Positions 6,040 through 14,168 of a stretch of DNA of 20,371 nt are shown here, in pieces. The stretch spans positions 1 to 20,371 of the IMG/VR virus record IMGVR_UViG_3300037189_005905; one strand, 5' to 3'. Position 1 is the first letter of the stretch; each line of letters starts with the position of its first letter. Position numbers and translations under genes: made by a program. The stretch is from a virus. The notes under the pieces were generated by a model. It did not search any database. It saw only the letters and a program-made list of their open reading frames with translations, and was not told the origin of the DNA.

Positions 6040-8565
6040 ATGGCCTCTGATTCTTCATCTATGGTTTTTCCTTTACCCCTTCCCGTAATTATTTCGGATA
6101 AGCCAATACAGACATCTACCCTAGATGAACAAAAATCTCAAACCGATTTATTAAGAAATCAACAAGGTATGTGGACAAAATACCTTCAACTTTTTGGTTT
6201 AAATAAAGAGGAACTAAACGAACATAATAATCAAATTGTTAACGAGTTAAAAGTACAAAACGAACAAAGTAAAGATAAGATTGAACAAGATACTAGGGAT
6301 AAGAAGAAAGATGAGAAAGGGGAAAAGCTAAAGGATAAGTTAGCTAAGTTTTGGGAAAAGATTAAATTTTGGAAATACTTTCCCGACTTGTTTAAAAACA
6401 TAAAAGAGATTGCTAAAAATTCTTACGAGAAAGTTAAGGGTTGGATAGAAGGTCTTGCTGAATGGTTTTGGTATTCTCTAGTCGATCCTTCGGGTTCTTT
6501 AATTACTACTGTTGTAGCCTTAATAATTCCTGCTTTAGGTAACTTAGTAACGTTAGCTATGAACCTATTAGGAACGGTCATACCTCAAATTATTAATATG
6601 GTAATAGCTTTCTTACCGCAAATGTTTAGAATGATAGAGACTCTAGTTCTAAAATTAGTTAAAATGGCCCCAATGTTTATAAATGCTTTAGTTAAGGCTA
6701 TCCCGATTCTAATTAAAGGTTTGGTTAGAGTTTTACCCGTTTTAGTTAAGGCTTTGATTAAGGTAACTATTGCTTTATTTAAAGCGGTTGTTTTATTAAT
6801 TCCCGTTTTACTTAAAGGAGTTTGGGATGCAGCAAAGGGTATATGGAAAGAGTTAGTCAACGCATGGCCCGAACTAAAGAAAGCCTTGATAGACGGAATG
6901 GCAAGTCTAGGTAAATCAATCCTTAAAATATTTGACGATATTTTCGGAGGCGACTCTTCCGAAACTATGAAAAAAGTAAAAGACTTCTTTAATGATTTAT
7001 ATATTATAATGGATTATTTATGGATGGAGTTAAAGGGATTCTTTAAAGATATTTACGACGCTCTGGGTGGGGAAGAGGGTATAATGAAATCTTTCGAGGG
7101 CGTTAAGAAAGCGGTATCGGATATATGGGATTCCATTTCCTCATTTATAGATGAAATGATGCCTTATATTGAAATGTTGATCCCTCCTTTGATGAAATTG
7201 AAAGACGTTTTTGTTAGGGTTAGTTTAGTAGTTATTAAAGGTTTGAAATGGGCCTTTGATAAACTTATGATTGTTATTGGGCCTGTTATAGATATTATAC
7301 TTTGGTTAGTTAAGACTTTCTTTAAATTTCTTATTCCTATTGTAGCTTGGCTTATAGATATATTTGCTGATTTATACGACTCATATATAGACATATTGGA
7401 AGTAGTAGGAAAAGTAATAGACTGGTTATGGGATTGGGGAGTTAAAGTAGTTAAATGGTTCAAAGATTTATGGGAAACTGTCAGTAAAGCTTTCGATAAG
7501 GTTAAAGACGTTTTTGTAGAAACTTGGGACGCTCTAGCTAACGCAGTTAAAGACGGTCTTAAAAAACTACTTGGTTATTTTTCTAATTGGTTTAGTAGCG
7601 TTAAGGATGAAGTTCCTGAACCAATTAACCAAACGGAAACTTCGACTACTACCAATACGGGGGAACTATCGGGCGACCAATCTCTGTACAATAGAACTTT
7701 AAAGAAAACTAAAGAACAACTAGATAAGGGAAGACAAGGAATAGAAAAATTTAGAGAAACAATCAATAAGGCTTTTAATCTTAGAACTATTAGCATACCT
7801 AATATAGGTTCTATGTTTAGCGGTATAGTAAGCAACGCTTTTAGTACTGCGGCTTCGGCTTCGGGAATAAAAGGAATTATAGACGACGTAAAAGATTCTG
7901 CAACTTTTAAAGCTATCGAAAGGTTAGTAGGGGAATTCAAAAAAAGTTTTGATAGTATAATAAATGATTTAAAAACGAGTTTTAAGAACTTCATAGATTG
8001 GTTTGAAAACTTACCTTTAGTTAAGCCAGCGTTAGATGCAGTTAAAAAAGTTAAAAATGCGTTAATCGGTGGTACAAATCCAACGCCTGGTCAAACTACA
8101 AATATAAAAGTAGAAAGACAAAAGGGTAGTATTTTTAACGCCTTTCAATCTTATTCTACAGAAGATTTAGAAAAAACTAAAGCAGCTGCCGCTAAAAAAA
8201 ATTTAAACGTTAAAGATGAAAAGTCTTTAAGAAATGCGTTTGAAGCAAAATTTGGAGCAAATGTTGAAAATAAAGATTTGTTATCAGAATATTTTATAAG
8301 AAAGCTACGAGGGGAAGATATTAAGGCTGAAAAGTTTTTTGAAGGAAGTGATGAAGCAATAACAGAAGAAATGGGAAGAAATATTGATAAATTAGTTAGT
8401 GAAATGAATTCTCAAAATAAAGATGCTAAAAATAGAGACAAAGAGTTATTAGATTGGCTTAATGCTAACAGCGGTTCAGGTAAGACAGTTAATACCATTC
8501 TGTTTACTAGCCCTAAACAAGTACCTGGGTTTACAGAAGCGTTTAGTAATAGTGGTGTAAAATAG
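6040..8565 (+). CDS. Tail tape measure protein
   Basis: This 841-residue protein is the likely tape measure protein, which sets tail length and fills the tube lumen before ejection. The N-terminus (about 30-120) is polar, helical and Lys/Glu-rich. Long hydrophobic helical tracts follow at about 154-194, 209-262 (alternating Leu/Val/Ile with Lys, such as ALVKAIPILIKGLVRVLPVL) and 380-454. A Thr/Asn-rich linker lies near 524-550, with another amphipathic helical region and a charged C-terminus after it. No lytic domain is visible. At the usual rule of about 0.15 nm per residue the tail would be roughly 125 nm, an inference only. ATG at 6040 is the first start after an in-frame TAA at 6031 and has no Shine-Dalgarno. 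Its place after the chaperone and before the hub genes fits the role. Confidence 0.85.
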   Translation: MASDSSSMVFPLPLPVIISDKPIQTSTLDEQKSQTDLLRNQQGMWTKYLQLFGLNKEELNEHNNQIVNELKVQNEQSKDKIEQDTRDKKKDEKGEKLKDKLAKFWEKIKFWKYFPDLFKNIKEIAKNSYEKVKGWIEGLAEWFWYSLVDPSGSLITTVVALIIPALGNLVTLAMNLLGTVIPQIINMVIAFLPQMFRMIETLVLKLVKMAPMFINALVKAIPILIKGLVRVLPVLVKALIKVTIALFKAVVLLIPVLLKGVWDAAKGIWKELVNAWPELKKALIDGMASLGKSILKIFDDIFGGDSSETMKKVKDFFNDLYIIMDYLWMELKGFFKDIYDALGGEEGIMKSFEGVKKAVSDIWDSISSFIDEMMPYIEMLIPPLMKLKDVFVRVSLVVIKGLKWAFDKLMIVIGPVIDIILWLVKTFFKFLIPIVAWLIDIFADLYDSYIDILEVVGKVIDWLWDWGVKVVKWFKDLWETVSKAFDKVKDVFVETWDALANAVKDGLKKLLGYFSNWFSSVKDEVPEPINQTETSTTTNTGELSGDQSLYNRTLKKTKEQLDKGRQGIEKFRETINKAFNLRTISIPNIGSMFSGIVSNAFSTAASASGIKGIIDDVKDSATFKAIERLVGEFKKSFDSIINDLKTSFKNFIDWFENLPLVKPALDAVKKVKNALIGGTNPTPGQTTNIKVERQKGSIFNAFQSYSTEDLEKTKAAAAKKNLNVKDEKSLRNAFEAKFGANVENKDLLSEYFIRKLRGEDIKAEKFFEGSDEAITEEMGRNIDKLVSEMNSQNKDAKNRDKELLDWLNANSGSGKTVNTILFTSPKQVPGFTEAFSNSGVK

Positions 8566-8574
8566 GAGAGTAAT

Positions 8575-8943
8575 ATGAGTTATGTTTCTTTTTTCGATTT
8601 TAATTTAGAATCATCAAGTTTTTTATACGATGCTGTTGGTCTAAATAAACAATATCCTAATTTTTCTTCACAACAAATTAGTATTACTGAAACTGAAACC
8701 GTAAGCCAAGATAAAAAAACTAAAACTAAAACTGTTTCAGTATCAAAAGGATCGGGAAATATTAAAAGAATTAGCGTTTGGGGAGAAATACATGAAGATT
8801 GGACTTTTGAAATGAAAACTAATTTTCAAAGTTACGCCGAAGCTATTGGAGGGGTAAGTGGAATTGCAGAAAGTTTAAATGGAATTATAAATAAGTTAAG
8901 ATCAGCTTCAACTTTAGCTTCAGGGACAACAAACGTAACGTAA
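8575..8943 (+). CDS. N-terminal part of a split baseplate hub/adaptor protein
   Basis: This ORF encodes 122 residues: an aromatic N-terminus (SYVSFFDFN), a Thr/Lys-rich strand region (ITETETVSQDKKTKTKTVSV), then VWGEIHEDWTFEMKTNF and a short Ala/Ser-rich end. A good TAGGAGAG ribosome binding site lies just before ATG at 8575, so this part is probably translated. It ends at a TAA created within a CGTAA CGTAA tandem repeat (8934-8943). Removing one copy joins it without a stop to the ORF starting at 8964, giving about 336 residues. The family was not recognised from this part alone. Position after the tape measure and before the LysM and spike genes suggests a tube-hub adaptor or hub component. 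Confidence 0.55.
   Translation: MSYVSFFDFNLESSSFLYDAVGLNKQYPNFSSQQISITETETVSQDKKTKTKTVSVSKGSGNIKRISVWGEIHEDWTFEMKTNFQSYAEAIGGVSGIAESLNGIINKLRSASTLASGTTNVT
8934..8943 (+). repeat. 5-bp tandem duplication (CGTAA x2) at the frame break
   Basis: CGTAA occurs twice in direct succession, at 8934-8938 and 8939-8943. The second copy supplies the stop codon of the upstream ORF. Deleting either copy restores one continuous reading frame into the next gene (residues TNVTNDYNKFMVWKD across the joint). This is seen directly; the cause (mutation, assembly error, or ribosomal bypass between the GTA codons at 8935 and 8940) is not known. Confidence 0.8.
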
Positions 8944-8963
8944 CTAATGATTATAATAAATTT

Positions 8964-9590
8964 ATGGTTTGGAAAGATACTGAACCAATAAATATGAGTA
9001 CTAAATTAGTTTTTGAAACTAAAACTAATCCTTACTACGACGTATATTTACCAACAATGTTACTATTAAGTCGAACAACTCTTACTCCCAAGTCGGAAGG
9101 TTCAAATGAAATGATAGTACCTGGATTTTTTGTAGGAGTTTTCAAAACTTCAGTAAATAAACAAGGAGAAGTTACTTCTGATACCGTTCCTCCATCCAAT
9201 ACTAAAGTAAAAAGAACAGATGCTAATTATCAAAATCAAATTAATACATTAATAGACAGCGCATCAGATAACGGAAAACTAATAAGTACTTTTAGCGTCG
9301 GTTTTAGAGAAATTAATACAAGTGGTGGAGGAAGCGTATCTGTAGACGCATCAAGTATAGGTTATACTTATAAATCTTTAATTAGTTTTTCTCCTTGTTA
9401 TATACAATCTGTTAAGCCTACTTTTTCTAAAGACAGAACTACTTCGGGTATTCCTTTGAGAGCGGAAGTTGAGGTATCTGTTCAATCTTTATTTTCAGCA
9501 AACGATATTGCTATAAATACTCTAAAAAGTGATTCGTCAGATACTAGCTTTGCTGATTTAGGTAGTGCTGCAGCAAATATATTTAGGTAA
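8964..9590 (+). CDS. C-terminal part of a split baseplate hub/adaptor protein
   Basis: This ORF encodes 208 residues from ATG 8964, but the same frame is open upstream from 8895 and joins the preceding ORF if one CGTAA copy is removed. No Shine-Dalgarno precedes 8964, so independent translation is doubtful. The sequence begins VWKDTEPINMSTKLVFETK and YYDVYLPTMLLL, a pattern I associate with mid-protein segments of phage baseplate proteins (aromatic, T-E-P, beta strand, then D-V-x-x-P). It ends with 'SFSPCYIQSVKPTFSKD', 'GIPLRAEVEVSVQSLFSAND', which resembles the C-terminal strands of tube-hub adaptor proteins next to LysM genes. The role as a baseplate hub or tube-initiator component is inferred from these patterns and from its place between the tape measure and LysM genes. 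Confidence 0.5.
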   Translation: MVWKDTEPINMSTKLVFETKTNPYYDVYLPTMLLLSRTTLTPKSEGSNEMIVPGFFVGVFKTSVNKQGEVTSDTVPPSNTKVKRTDANYQNQINTLIDSASDNGKLISTFSVGFREINTSGGGSVSVDASSIGYTYKSLISFSPCYIQSVKPTFSKDRTTSGIPLRAEVEVSVQSLFSANDIAINTLKSDSSDTSFADLGSAAANIFR

Positions 9591-9596
9591 AATAAA

Positions 9597-9908
9597 ATGT
9601 TAAGATATAATTTTTTAGACCAAATCTCTACGGTAAACGATATTAATATATACGACTTACTTCAAGTAAACTGGAGCGAGTTTATATTTAAAAACGGTAT
9701 TAAGAGAGTAAAACTTACTGAGGCCCAAGCAGATAGATTTTACGAGTTTACGGTACAGTATTATAATTCATATTATAACCAAGATTTTATTCTATTTATA
9801 AACAAGATTGCTGACCCAACAGACTTATATCCTGGCCAAGAAATTATACTTCCCGATAGTCAGGATATATCGGATTTTATATTTCAACAAACAGGGGTTA
9901 GGTCTTGA
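9597..9908 (+). CDS. Small LysM-like baseplate protein (gp53 / Pvc7-tail type)
   Basis: This 103-residue protein has an N-terminal region with aromatic and acidic residues and a C-terminal LysM-like segment at about 65-87 (FINKIADPTDLYPGQEIILP). The 'D-P-x-D-L-x-P-G-Q-x-I-x-x-P' ending is typical of phage LysM domains and of the T4 gp53 baseplate wedge protein, which holds the baseplate together rather than binding peptidoglycan. Only a weak TAGG precedes the ATG. The stop codon TGA overlaps the TTG start of the spike gene by two bases, implying coupled translation. In other contractile systems a LysM protein sits immediately before the spike, which supports this call. Confidence 0.6.
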   Translation: MLRYNFLDQISTVNDINIYDLLQVNWSEFIFKNGIKRVKLTEAQADRFYEFTVQYYNSYYNQDFILFINKIADPTDLYPGQEIILPDSQDISDFIFQQTGVRS

Positions 9909-10624
9909 TACAAAGATTTATACACGTTGCCGAAGTAAAAGATAGTAACGATACTTCTAAAGAGGGAAGGGTTCAAATATACATAGAAAGTCTTATGTCT
10001 AATTTTGATGATTCTCATCTTCCTTGGGCCAGACCGTTTCATCCAGGTTTTGGAGGAAGTTCGGATTACGGTAGGCTTCGAGTCCCAAAGAAGGGTTCTA
10101 AGATTTGGGTATTTTCGGAAAAACCAGACTTACTATTTAATTGGTTTTATATGGCCGACGTTTCTTTAAAGAAATTGAATCCTATTGAAAAGATTCTTAC
10201 TTTTCTAAACGGTAAATTTAAAGCTACTCCTCAAACTGGAGGGTTAGGGCTTTCCTCTTCCTATCCCGACGTTGATATTATTCTTTACCCTAACGGAATT
10301 TATACAGGGGTTTCTACGGGGGACAATCCTGAAGTATTTGTTTATCATCCATCGGCTTTAATAAGTATAGATAAGCAAGGAAACATTTCTACTAAAGGAA
10401 CTAAATGGACTCATTACGGAGATGTTATTATAAAAGAAGGCGACTTTGAAATTACCAAAGGAGATTTAACTATCGGGGAAGGCGACGTTGACGTTACTAA
10501 GGGTAAGTTAGACGTTGGAGCAGATATAAAATGGAATACTCAAAGTACAGCTACGACTGCTAGTACGCATACTCATCCTACGGCGGTACCTGGTTCTCCA
10601 TCTCCACCAACGGCAGGAACTTAA
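9905..10624 (+). CDS. Baseplate central spike protein (gp5/gpV-like, OB-fold plus beta-helix), TTG start
   Basis: This 239-residue protein is probably the membrane-piercing central spike. Residues 1-110 match the gp5-type OB fold: EGRVQIYIESL near 20-30 and LPWARPFHPGFGG near 39-51, then VPKKGSKIWVFSE. Residues 170-210 form short repeats of a beta-helix type (GDVIIKEGDFEITKGDLTI, then GEGDVDVTKGKLDVG). The C-terminus has a THTHP motif (His 222 and 224) followed by Pro/Gly/Ser-rich sequence, like metal-binding spike tips. There is no lysozyme domain and no N-terminal gp27-like hub domain. The TTG start at 9905 overlaps the previous TGA, with AGGGG about eight bases upstream. The start codon choice is moderately certain; the function is well supported. 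Confidence 0.8.
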   Translation: MIQRFIHVAEVKDSNDTSKEGRVQIYIESLMSNFDDSHLPWARPFHPGFGGSSDYGRLRVPKKGSKIWVFSEKPDLLFNWFYMADVSLKKLNPIEKILTFLNGKFKATPQTGGLGLSSSYPDVDIILYPNGIYTGVSTGDNPEVFVYHPSALISIDKQGNISTKGTKWTHYGDVIIKEGDFEITKGDLTIGEGDVDVTKGKLDVGADIKWNTQSTATTASTHTHPTAVPGSPSPPTAGT

Positions 10625-10625
10625 T

Positions 10626-11156
10626 ATGTCTTTAAGTAAAAGCGATTTAAAGGCAGCTTTAAAAACTATGTTTACTACTCAACCTAATCCTAAGACTATG
10701 GCTCAACATTTTATAAATTTTGCAAAGGTCTATGACGACTATGCTAAAGATGCTATTGAATCGGGAGGGGGCAACGAATTGCTTTCTACAGGGAAAACTT
10801 CTTTTCAGTCAACTATGGAATCTTACGCTCTTTTACCTAGTAGTTTATTAAATTATGTTGATTATATAGAGAAGGCTTGTATATCTTATTGGGGTGCTAG
10901 TAGTTTTAAAACTTTAATCCCTCCACTTTCAATGTCTTCTATAACAAGTATTGAAATAGAGGCTATGAGTGAAGCTAGTCTTACAACTTTGTTATTAAAA
11001 GCTATAAATGATTCTAACGGAGATCCTGAAACGTTAGCGACTAAGTTGTCCGATGAAATTCATACTAATACTAAAACTGTTACAGTTACTATAAAGGGGA
11101 AAAGTAAAACAGTTCCTCCCGTTGACATAACTTTAACAAATCAAGCAATATTGTAA
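10626..11156 (+). CDS. Unrecognised structural protein between spike and gp25 genes
   Basis: I do not recognise this 176-residue protein. It opens with a helical, Lys/Ala-rich stretch (SLSKSDLKAALKTMF), has a likely helical middle with TMESYALLPSSLLNYVDYIE and several Ser/Leu-rich segments, and ends in beta-like TVTVTIKGKSKTVPPVDITL. It has no signal peptide or membrane segment. AGGA at 10615-10618 precedes ATG at 10626, one base after the spike's stop. Its place between the spike and gp25-like genes suggests a baseplate or virion component, perhaps associated with the spike tip or hub, but the sequence does not show a specific function. Confidence 0.6.
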   Translation: MSLSKSDLKAALKTMFTTQPNPKTMAQHFINFAKVYDDYAKDAIESGGGNELLSTGKTSFQSTMESYALLPSSLLNYVDYIEKACISYWGASSFKTLIPPLSMSSITSIEIEAMSEASLTTLLLKAINDSNGDPETLATKLSDEIHTNTKTVTVTIKGKSKTVPPVDITLTNQAIL

Positions 11157-11169
11157 AGAGGAAGAACGT

Positions 11170-11784
11170 ATGGCTGAACAACAATTAAGTAATATATCAA
11201 TTGTAGATTTTGATTTTTACGGTAGGAGTGCTACTAACGGCGGCCCATTATTTCATAGAAACGACTACGCTATTTCTAACTCCATAGCTTTCTTTTTAAC
11301 GTTAAGAAGGGGTTCATATTTGTACAATCCTAATATCGGAGGGGTTTTAGAAGGATTGCTTTTTAAAAGAATTTCACCTGTTGAAATAACGTCTTACGAG
11401 AATTCAGTAACTAGAGCAATAAATGCAAATTACGGGGCTTTAGTGTCACAAGTAGAAACTAGAATATTCTATAATTCAGAATACACTAAGAGGGTAATAG
11501 AAGTTCAAGTATTTTACGTAAGCAATCAAACAAACGAAACTAACCTACTATCTGTATTTGTTAATTCTAAAAAAGAAGCGATAGGGGTTACTCTTATTGA
11601 CGTAAATTTAGAAGGCGATAATCTAATTGCTTTTGTTAATTTACAACTTACGGCGGTAAATCAACCTTTAACTTATAATGCTACTCTAGGAGTTTATAGT
11701 TGGGGAAAGTATCGCTTGAATAATCTTAAGGAAGGAACGGAAACTTTCGATTATATTAAAAACCTAGTTGGTTATCAAAACTGA
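11170..11784 (+). CDS. Baseplate wedge protein, gp25/GPW family, with C-terminal extension
   Basis: This 204-residue protein fits the gp25-like family, which forms a core of the baseplate wedge and helps trigger sheath contraction. Key stretches are 'AISNSIAFFLTLRRGSYLYN' and PNIGGVLEGLLF (about 34-65), equivalent to the family's R-G-E-x-x-x-N-P-x-x-G-x-x-L-x-x-x-L-F pattern. 'SYENSVTRAINANY' and a 'VIEVQVFYV' strand follow. Residues after about 140 go beyond the usual gp25 length and form an extra beta-like domain (LIAFVNLQLTAVNQPL, then an aromatic YSWGKYRLNNL). GAGGAAG at 11158-11164 precedes ATG at 11170. Its stop TGA overlaps the ATACTAATA motif before the next gene. Confidence 0.8.
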   Translation: MAEQQLSNISIVDFDFYGRSATNGGPLFHRNDYAISNSIAFFLTLRRGSYLYNPNIGGVLEGLLFKRISPVEITSYENSVTRAINANYGALVSQVETRIFYNSEYTKRVIEVQVFYVSNQTNETNLLSVFVNSKKEAIGVTLIDVNLEGDNLIAFVNLQLTAVNQPLTYNATLGVYSWGKYRLNNLKEGTETFDYIKNLVGYQN

Positions 11785-11792
11785 TACTAATA
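11784..11792 (+). promoter_or_regulatory. ATACTAATA motif before the gp6-like gene (candidate late promoter)
   Basis: ATACTAATA begins at the last base of the previous stop codon and ends seven bases before the gp6-like ATG at 11800. GATACT at 11783-11788 could serve as a -10 element; there is no visible -35. The downstream gene has no Shine-Dalgarno, which would fit a very short leader. It is an exact copy of the motifs at 6027, 17526 and 18590. Confidence 0.35.
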
Positions 11793-11799
11793 TAAAGTT

Positions 11800-14166
11800 A
11801 TGAACTTCACATTTACCGATATTAAAACAACTTTAGTAAATAAACTAAAAGAGTATTCTGAATGGAAAAATGAAATATTAAGTATCGGGGTTTATTCCGT
11901 ACTACTAGATATTGTAGCATTCATTATAGAAAAGCTGGCCTACTATGTAGATTTTCTATTTATAGAGACGACTAAAAATGCTAGTTTGAAATCTAATATT
12001 TCTAGGATAGCTAAAGACTATGGTTACATACCAACTCGAAAGTCGGGAGCAATAGGTTATTTAATTTTCGGAACAGATTCAACTTTTTCCTCTACGGGAT
12101 TAGAGTATCAAGGTTCTGGATACCTTATTACTAAGTACACTCAATTTCAAAACAGCGGCGGTGACGTCATAGTTTATTCTACCGAAGACGTCCCTTTAAC
12201 TAAGGGAACTATTCAAAAAGTTATTTATCCCGACGCTGGAACTCAAACAATGAATATCGGTAACGGGGAACAAACTGGAATAAGAATAACGGCTCATGGA
12301 CTAACTTTAGGCGATAAAATTTATATATCGGGAACTTCAACCTTAAACGGTTTATGGATTTTAACCAGTAGTACTTCTACAAATTATATAGTCTTAAATA
12401 AAACTTATCAAGATGAAGAGTTTAGTGGATTAGAGGCAATATATACAGGATACGCTATTGTGCCAGTTAGACAAGGGATTCCTACAAATTATACATACGT
12501 CGGTACAGGAATATTAAATGAAAAAATTCCTATATACTCAGATAGCATAGATCAACAAGAAATATACGTTTATCTTATGAATTCAGACGGTAGCGTGAAT
12601 TATGAAATCCCTATTGTAGAAGACATTTACTTTTCTAATCAAACCGATACCTATACTTGTGAAGTAGAAAACTTTCCCGATTATACAGGATTGTTTATTA
12701 AGTTTGGAGACAATATTACAAGTAAACAACTTATGTTAGGGGACGTAATTAGAATAAAATATTCCGTAACTTCGGGAGAAAATGGAAATTTAAGAGCGTC
12801 AGCCTTAATAACTTCTTTATCATCTCCTTTAACAAACGTCTTAGGAGAAGTAGAAACTACTTATGTAACTAACGTGGACGAGATAGTTGGGGGAACAAAC
12901 TTAGAAACTATTGAACAAATTAAAAAGCAGTATTCTAGGGCTTACTCTTCCTCTAAACAACTTACTAAAAGAGACGCTTGGGAATCTGCAATAGAAGAGA
13001 AGCAATACGTTTATAGGGCCAAAGTTTGGACTCAATTAGATTTATCTATAAATTCTCAACTTCCCGTAACTATATCGGGATTACAGAATTATCATTATAT
13101 TACGGCGGTAAATACAGAAGGAAATAGTTTGACCCCTTCTCAACAAGTAGATATTTCAAACAATATTCTGTTACCTAGAAAAAGTCCAACGGATGTAGTT
13201 TCTTGGCAAACGCTTACAAAAATAAGAATCAAATTTGACATACTTGCCGAGATAGTAAATACTATTTCTTTTACCGATATGAAAAACCGTATCTCAAATA
13301 AACTTAAAGCAGACTACGGGGTTCTTAATCTGAACTTTGCTCAAAATATTTATACTTCTAACTACGTTAGAACAATTGATTTAATTACTGATATAGTTAG
13401 ACATGAAACTACGGCTTCTTACGCAGAAGAAAATATTGGTACAACCGCAAGTACAGATGATAGTAGTACAAAAAGCTACTTAGCGACTAAGACGGCTAGT
13501 TATTTAAAATTAGATGAAAGAATTTTATTAGTAGAGAATAGTACTCAATTATGGGTTAGAAGAAAAATAAACGATGTTTGGTATGAACCTTTACAAATAG
13601 CTTATACCAGTGGAATAAATGTTAGCGGTACTAATTTTTTTGAAGTTAGTGGAACTATTTCTTATAACGCAGGTTCTACTTCTCAAAATCAGGCTTCAAT
13701 AAATTATACTTGTAACGACTTTTTAATAAACGAAGTACCTTTTATTTCCGTTAGCGGAACGGTTCAAGTTAATAATCAAATTGTTTCAAATATTAGTTCT
13801 CAAGATATAATTAAAATTTCAGTCGGTATGTACGCTAACTCTAATTCTATTGCGACTTCAAAAAGAATAATTGCAGTAAATACGACTGCTAGAACTTTTA
13901 CTTTAGAATCGGCGGTAAGTATTTTAACAAATTCTAATGAGTATATAGATATAAGTTGGTTTCCAGATCATGGAGATAGTTTTGGAATTAAGAATCCTGA
14001 CGACTCATCTACTAAGGGGTATATTCTATATTTAATATATCAAACTAAAGATGGTTACGATAAAAGAATTGGGGATTTAAGGCTAGGTAACTTTAATCAA
14101 ATTTTAGATTATAATGCTGATCTTTCTGAATTTGATTTTGTTTATGGAAATCCTAATACGTATTAA
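11800..14166 (+). CDS. Baseplate wedge protein, gp6 / baseplate J-like, with inserted 'HGL-GD' domain
   Basis: This 788-residue protein resembles the gp6/baseplate J family, whose dimers form the ring that joins baseplate wedges. The N-terminus (SVLLDIVAFIIEKLAYYVDF, then IAKDYGYIPTRKSGAIGYL near 75-95) is typical of gp6. 'VDEIVGGTNLETIEQIKKQY' and 'KRDAWESAIEEKQYVYRAKV' (about 360-410) also fit the baseplate J pattern. Residues about 158-222 contain ITAHGLTLGDKIYISGTS, NGLWIL and a closing YTGYA, a small beta domain found in many phage tail proteins that appears inserted here. The C-terminal 640-725 region is again Ser/Asn/Ile-rich and beta-like. ATG at 11800 lacks a Shine-Dalgarno and is preceded by ATACTAATA. 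The family is confident; details of the inserts are inferred. Confidence 0.8.
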   Translation: MNFTFTDIKTTLVNKLKEYSEWKNEILSIGVYSVLLDIVAFIIEKLAYYVDFLFIETTKNASLKSNISRIAKDYGYIPTRKSGAIGYLIFGTDSTFSSTGLEYQGSGYLITKYTQFQNSGGDVIVYSTEDVPLTKGTIQKVIYPDAGTQTMNIGNGEQTGIRITAHGLTLGDKIYISGTSTLNGLWILTSSTSTNYIVLNKTYQDEEFSGLEAIYTGYAIVPVRQGIPTNYTYVGTGILNEKIPIYSDSIDQQEIYVYLMNSDGSVNYEIPIVEDIYFSNQTDTYTCEVENFPDYTGLFIKFGDNITSKQLMLGDVIRIKYSVTSGENGNLRASALITSLSSPLTNVLGEVETTYVTNVDEIVGGTNLETIEQIKKQYSRAYSSSKQLTKRDAWESAIEEKQYVYRAKVWTQLDLSINSQLPVTISGLQNYHYITAVNTEGNSLTPSQQVDISNNILLPRKSPTDVVSWQTLTKIRIKFDILAEIVNTISFTDMKNRISNKLKADYGVLNLNFAQNIYTSNYVRTIDLITDIVRHETTASYAEENIGTTASTDDSSTKSYLATKTASYLKLDERILLVENSTQLWVRRKINDVWYEPLQIAYTSGINVSGTNFFEVSGTISYNAGSTSQNQASINYTCNDFLINEVPFISVSGTVQVNNQIVSNISSQDIIKISVGMYANSNSIATSKRIIAVNTTARTFTLESAVSILTNSNEYIDISWFPDHGDSFGIKNPDDSSTKGYILYLIYQTKDGYDKRIGDLRLGNFNQILDYNADLSEFDFVYGNPNTY

Positions 14167-14168
14167 TT

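Noticed and set aside
6585-7994. Open frames on the - strand within the tape measure gene (6585-6860, 7164-7463, 7575-7994)
   Set aside because: They lie entirely antisense to a convincing tape measure gene with repetitive hydrophobic codons, resemble nothing known and show Leu/Ile/Thr-rich reverse-codon composition.
9597-10624. A lysozyme or peptidoglycan hydrolase in the spike/LysM region
   Set aside because: The LysM-like segment is of the baseplate type and the spike contains only an OB fold, beta-helix repeats and a His-rich tip; no catalytic motif is visible.
11062-11070. Fifth exact ATACTAATA copy
   Set aside because: It lies inside the 176-residue gene as His-Thr-Asn-Thr codons, far from a start codon, so it is probably a chance match.
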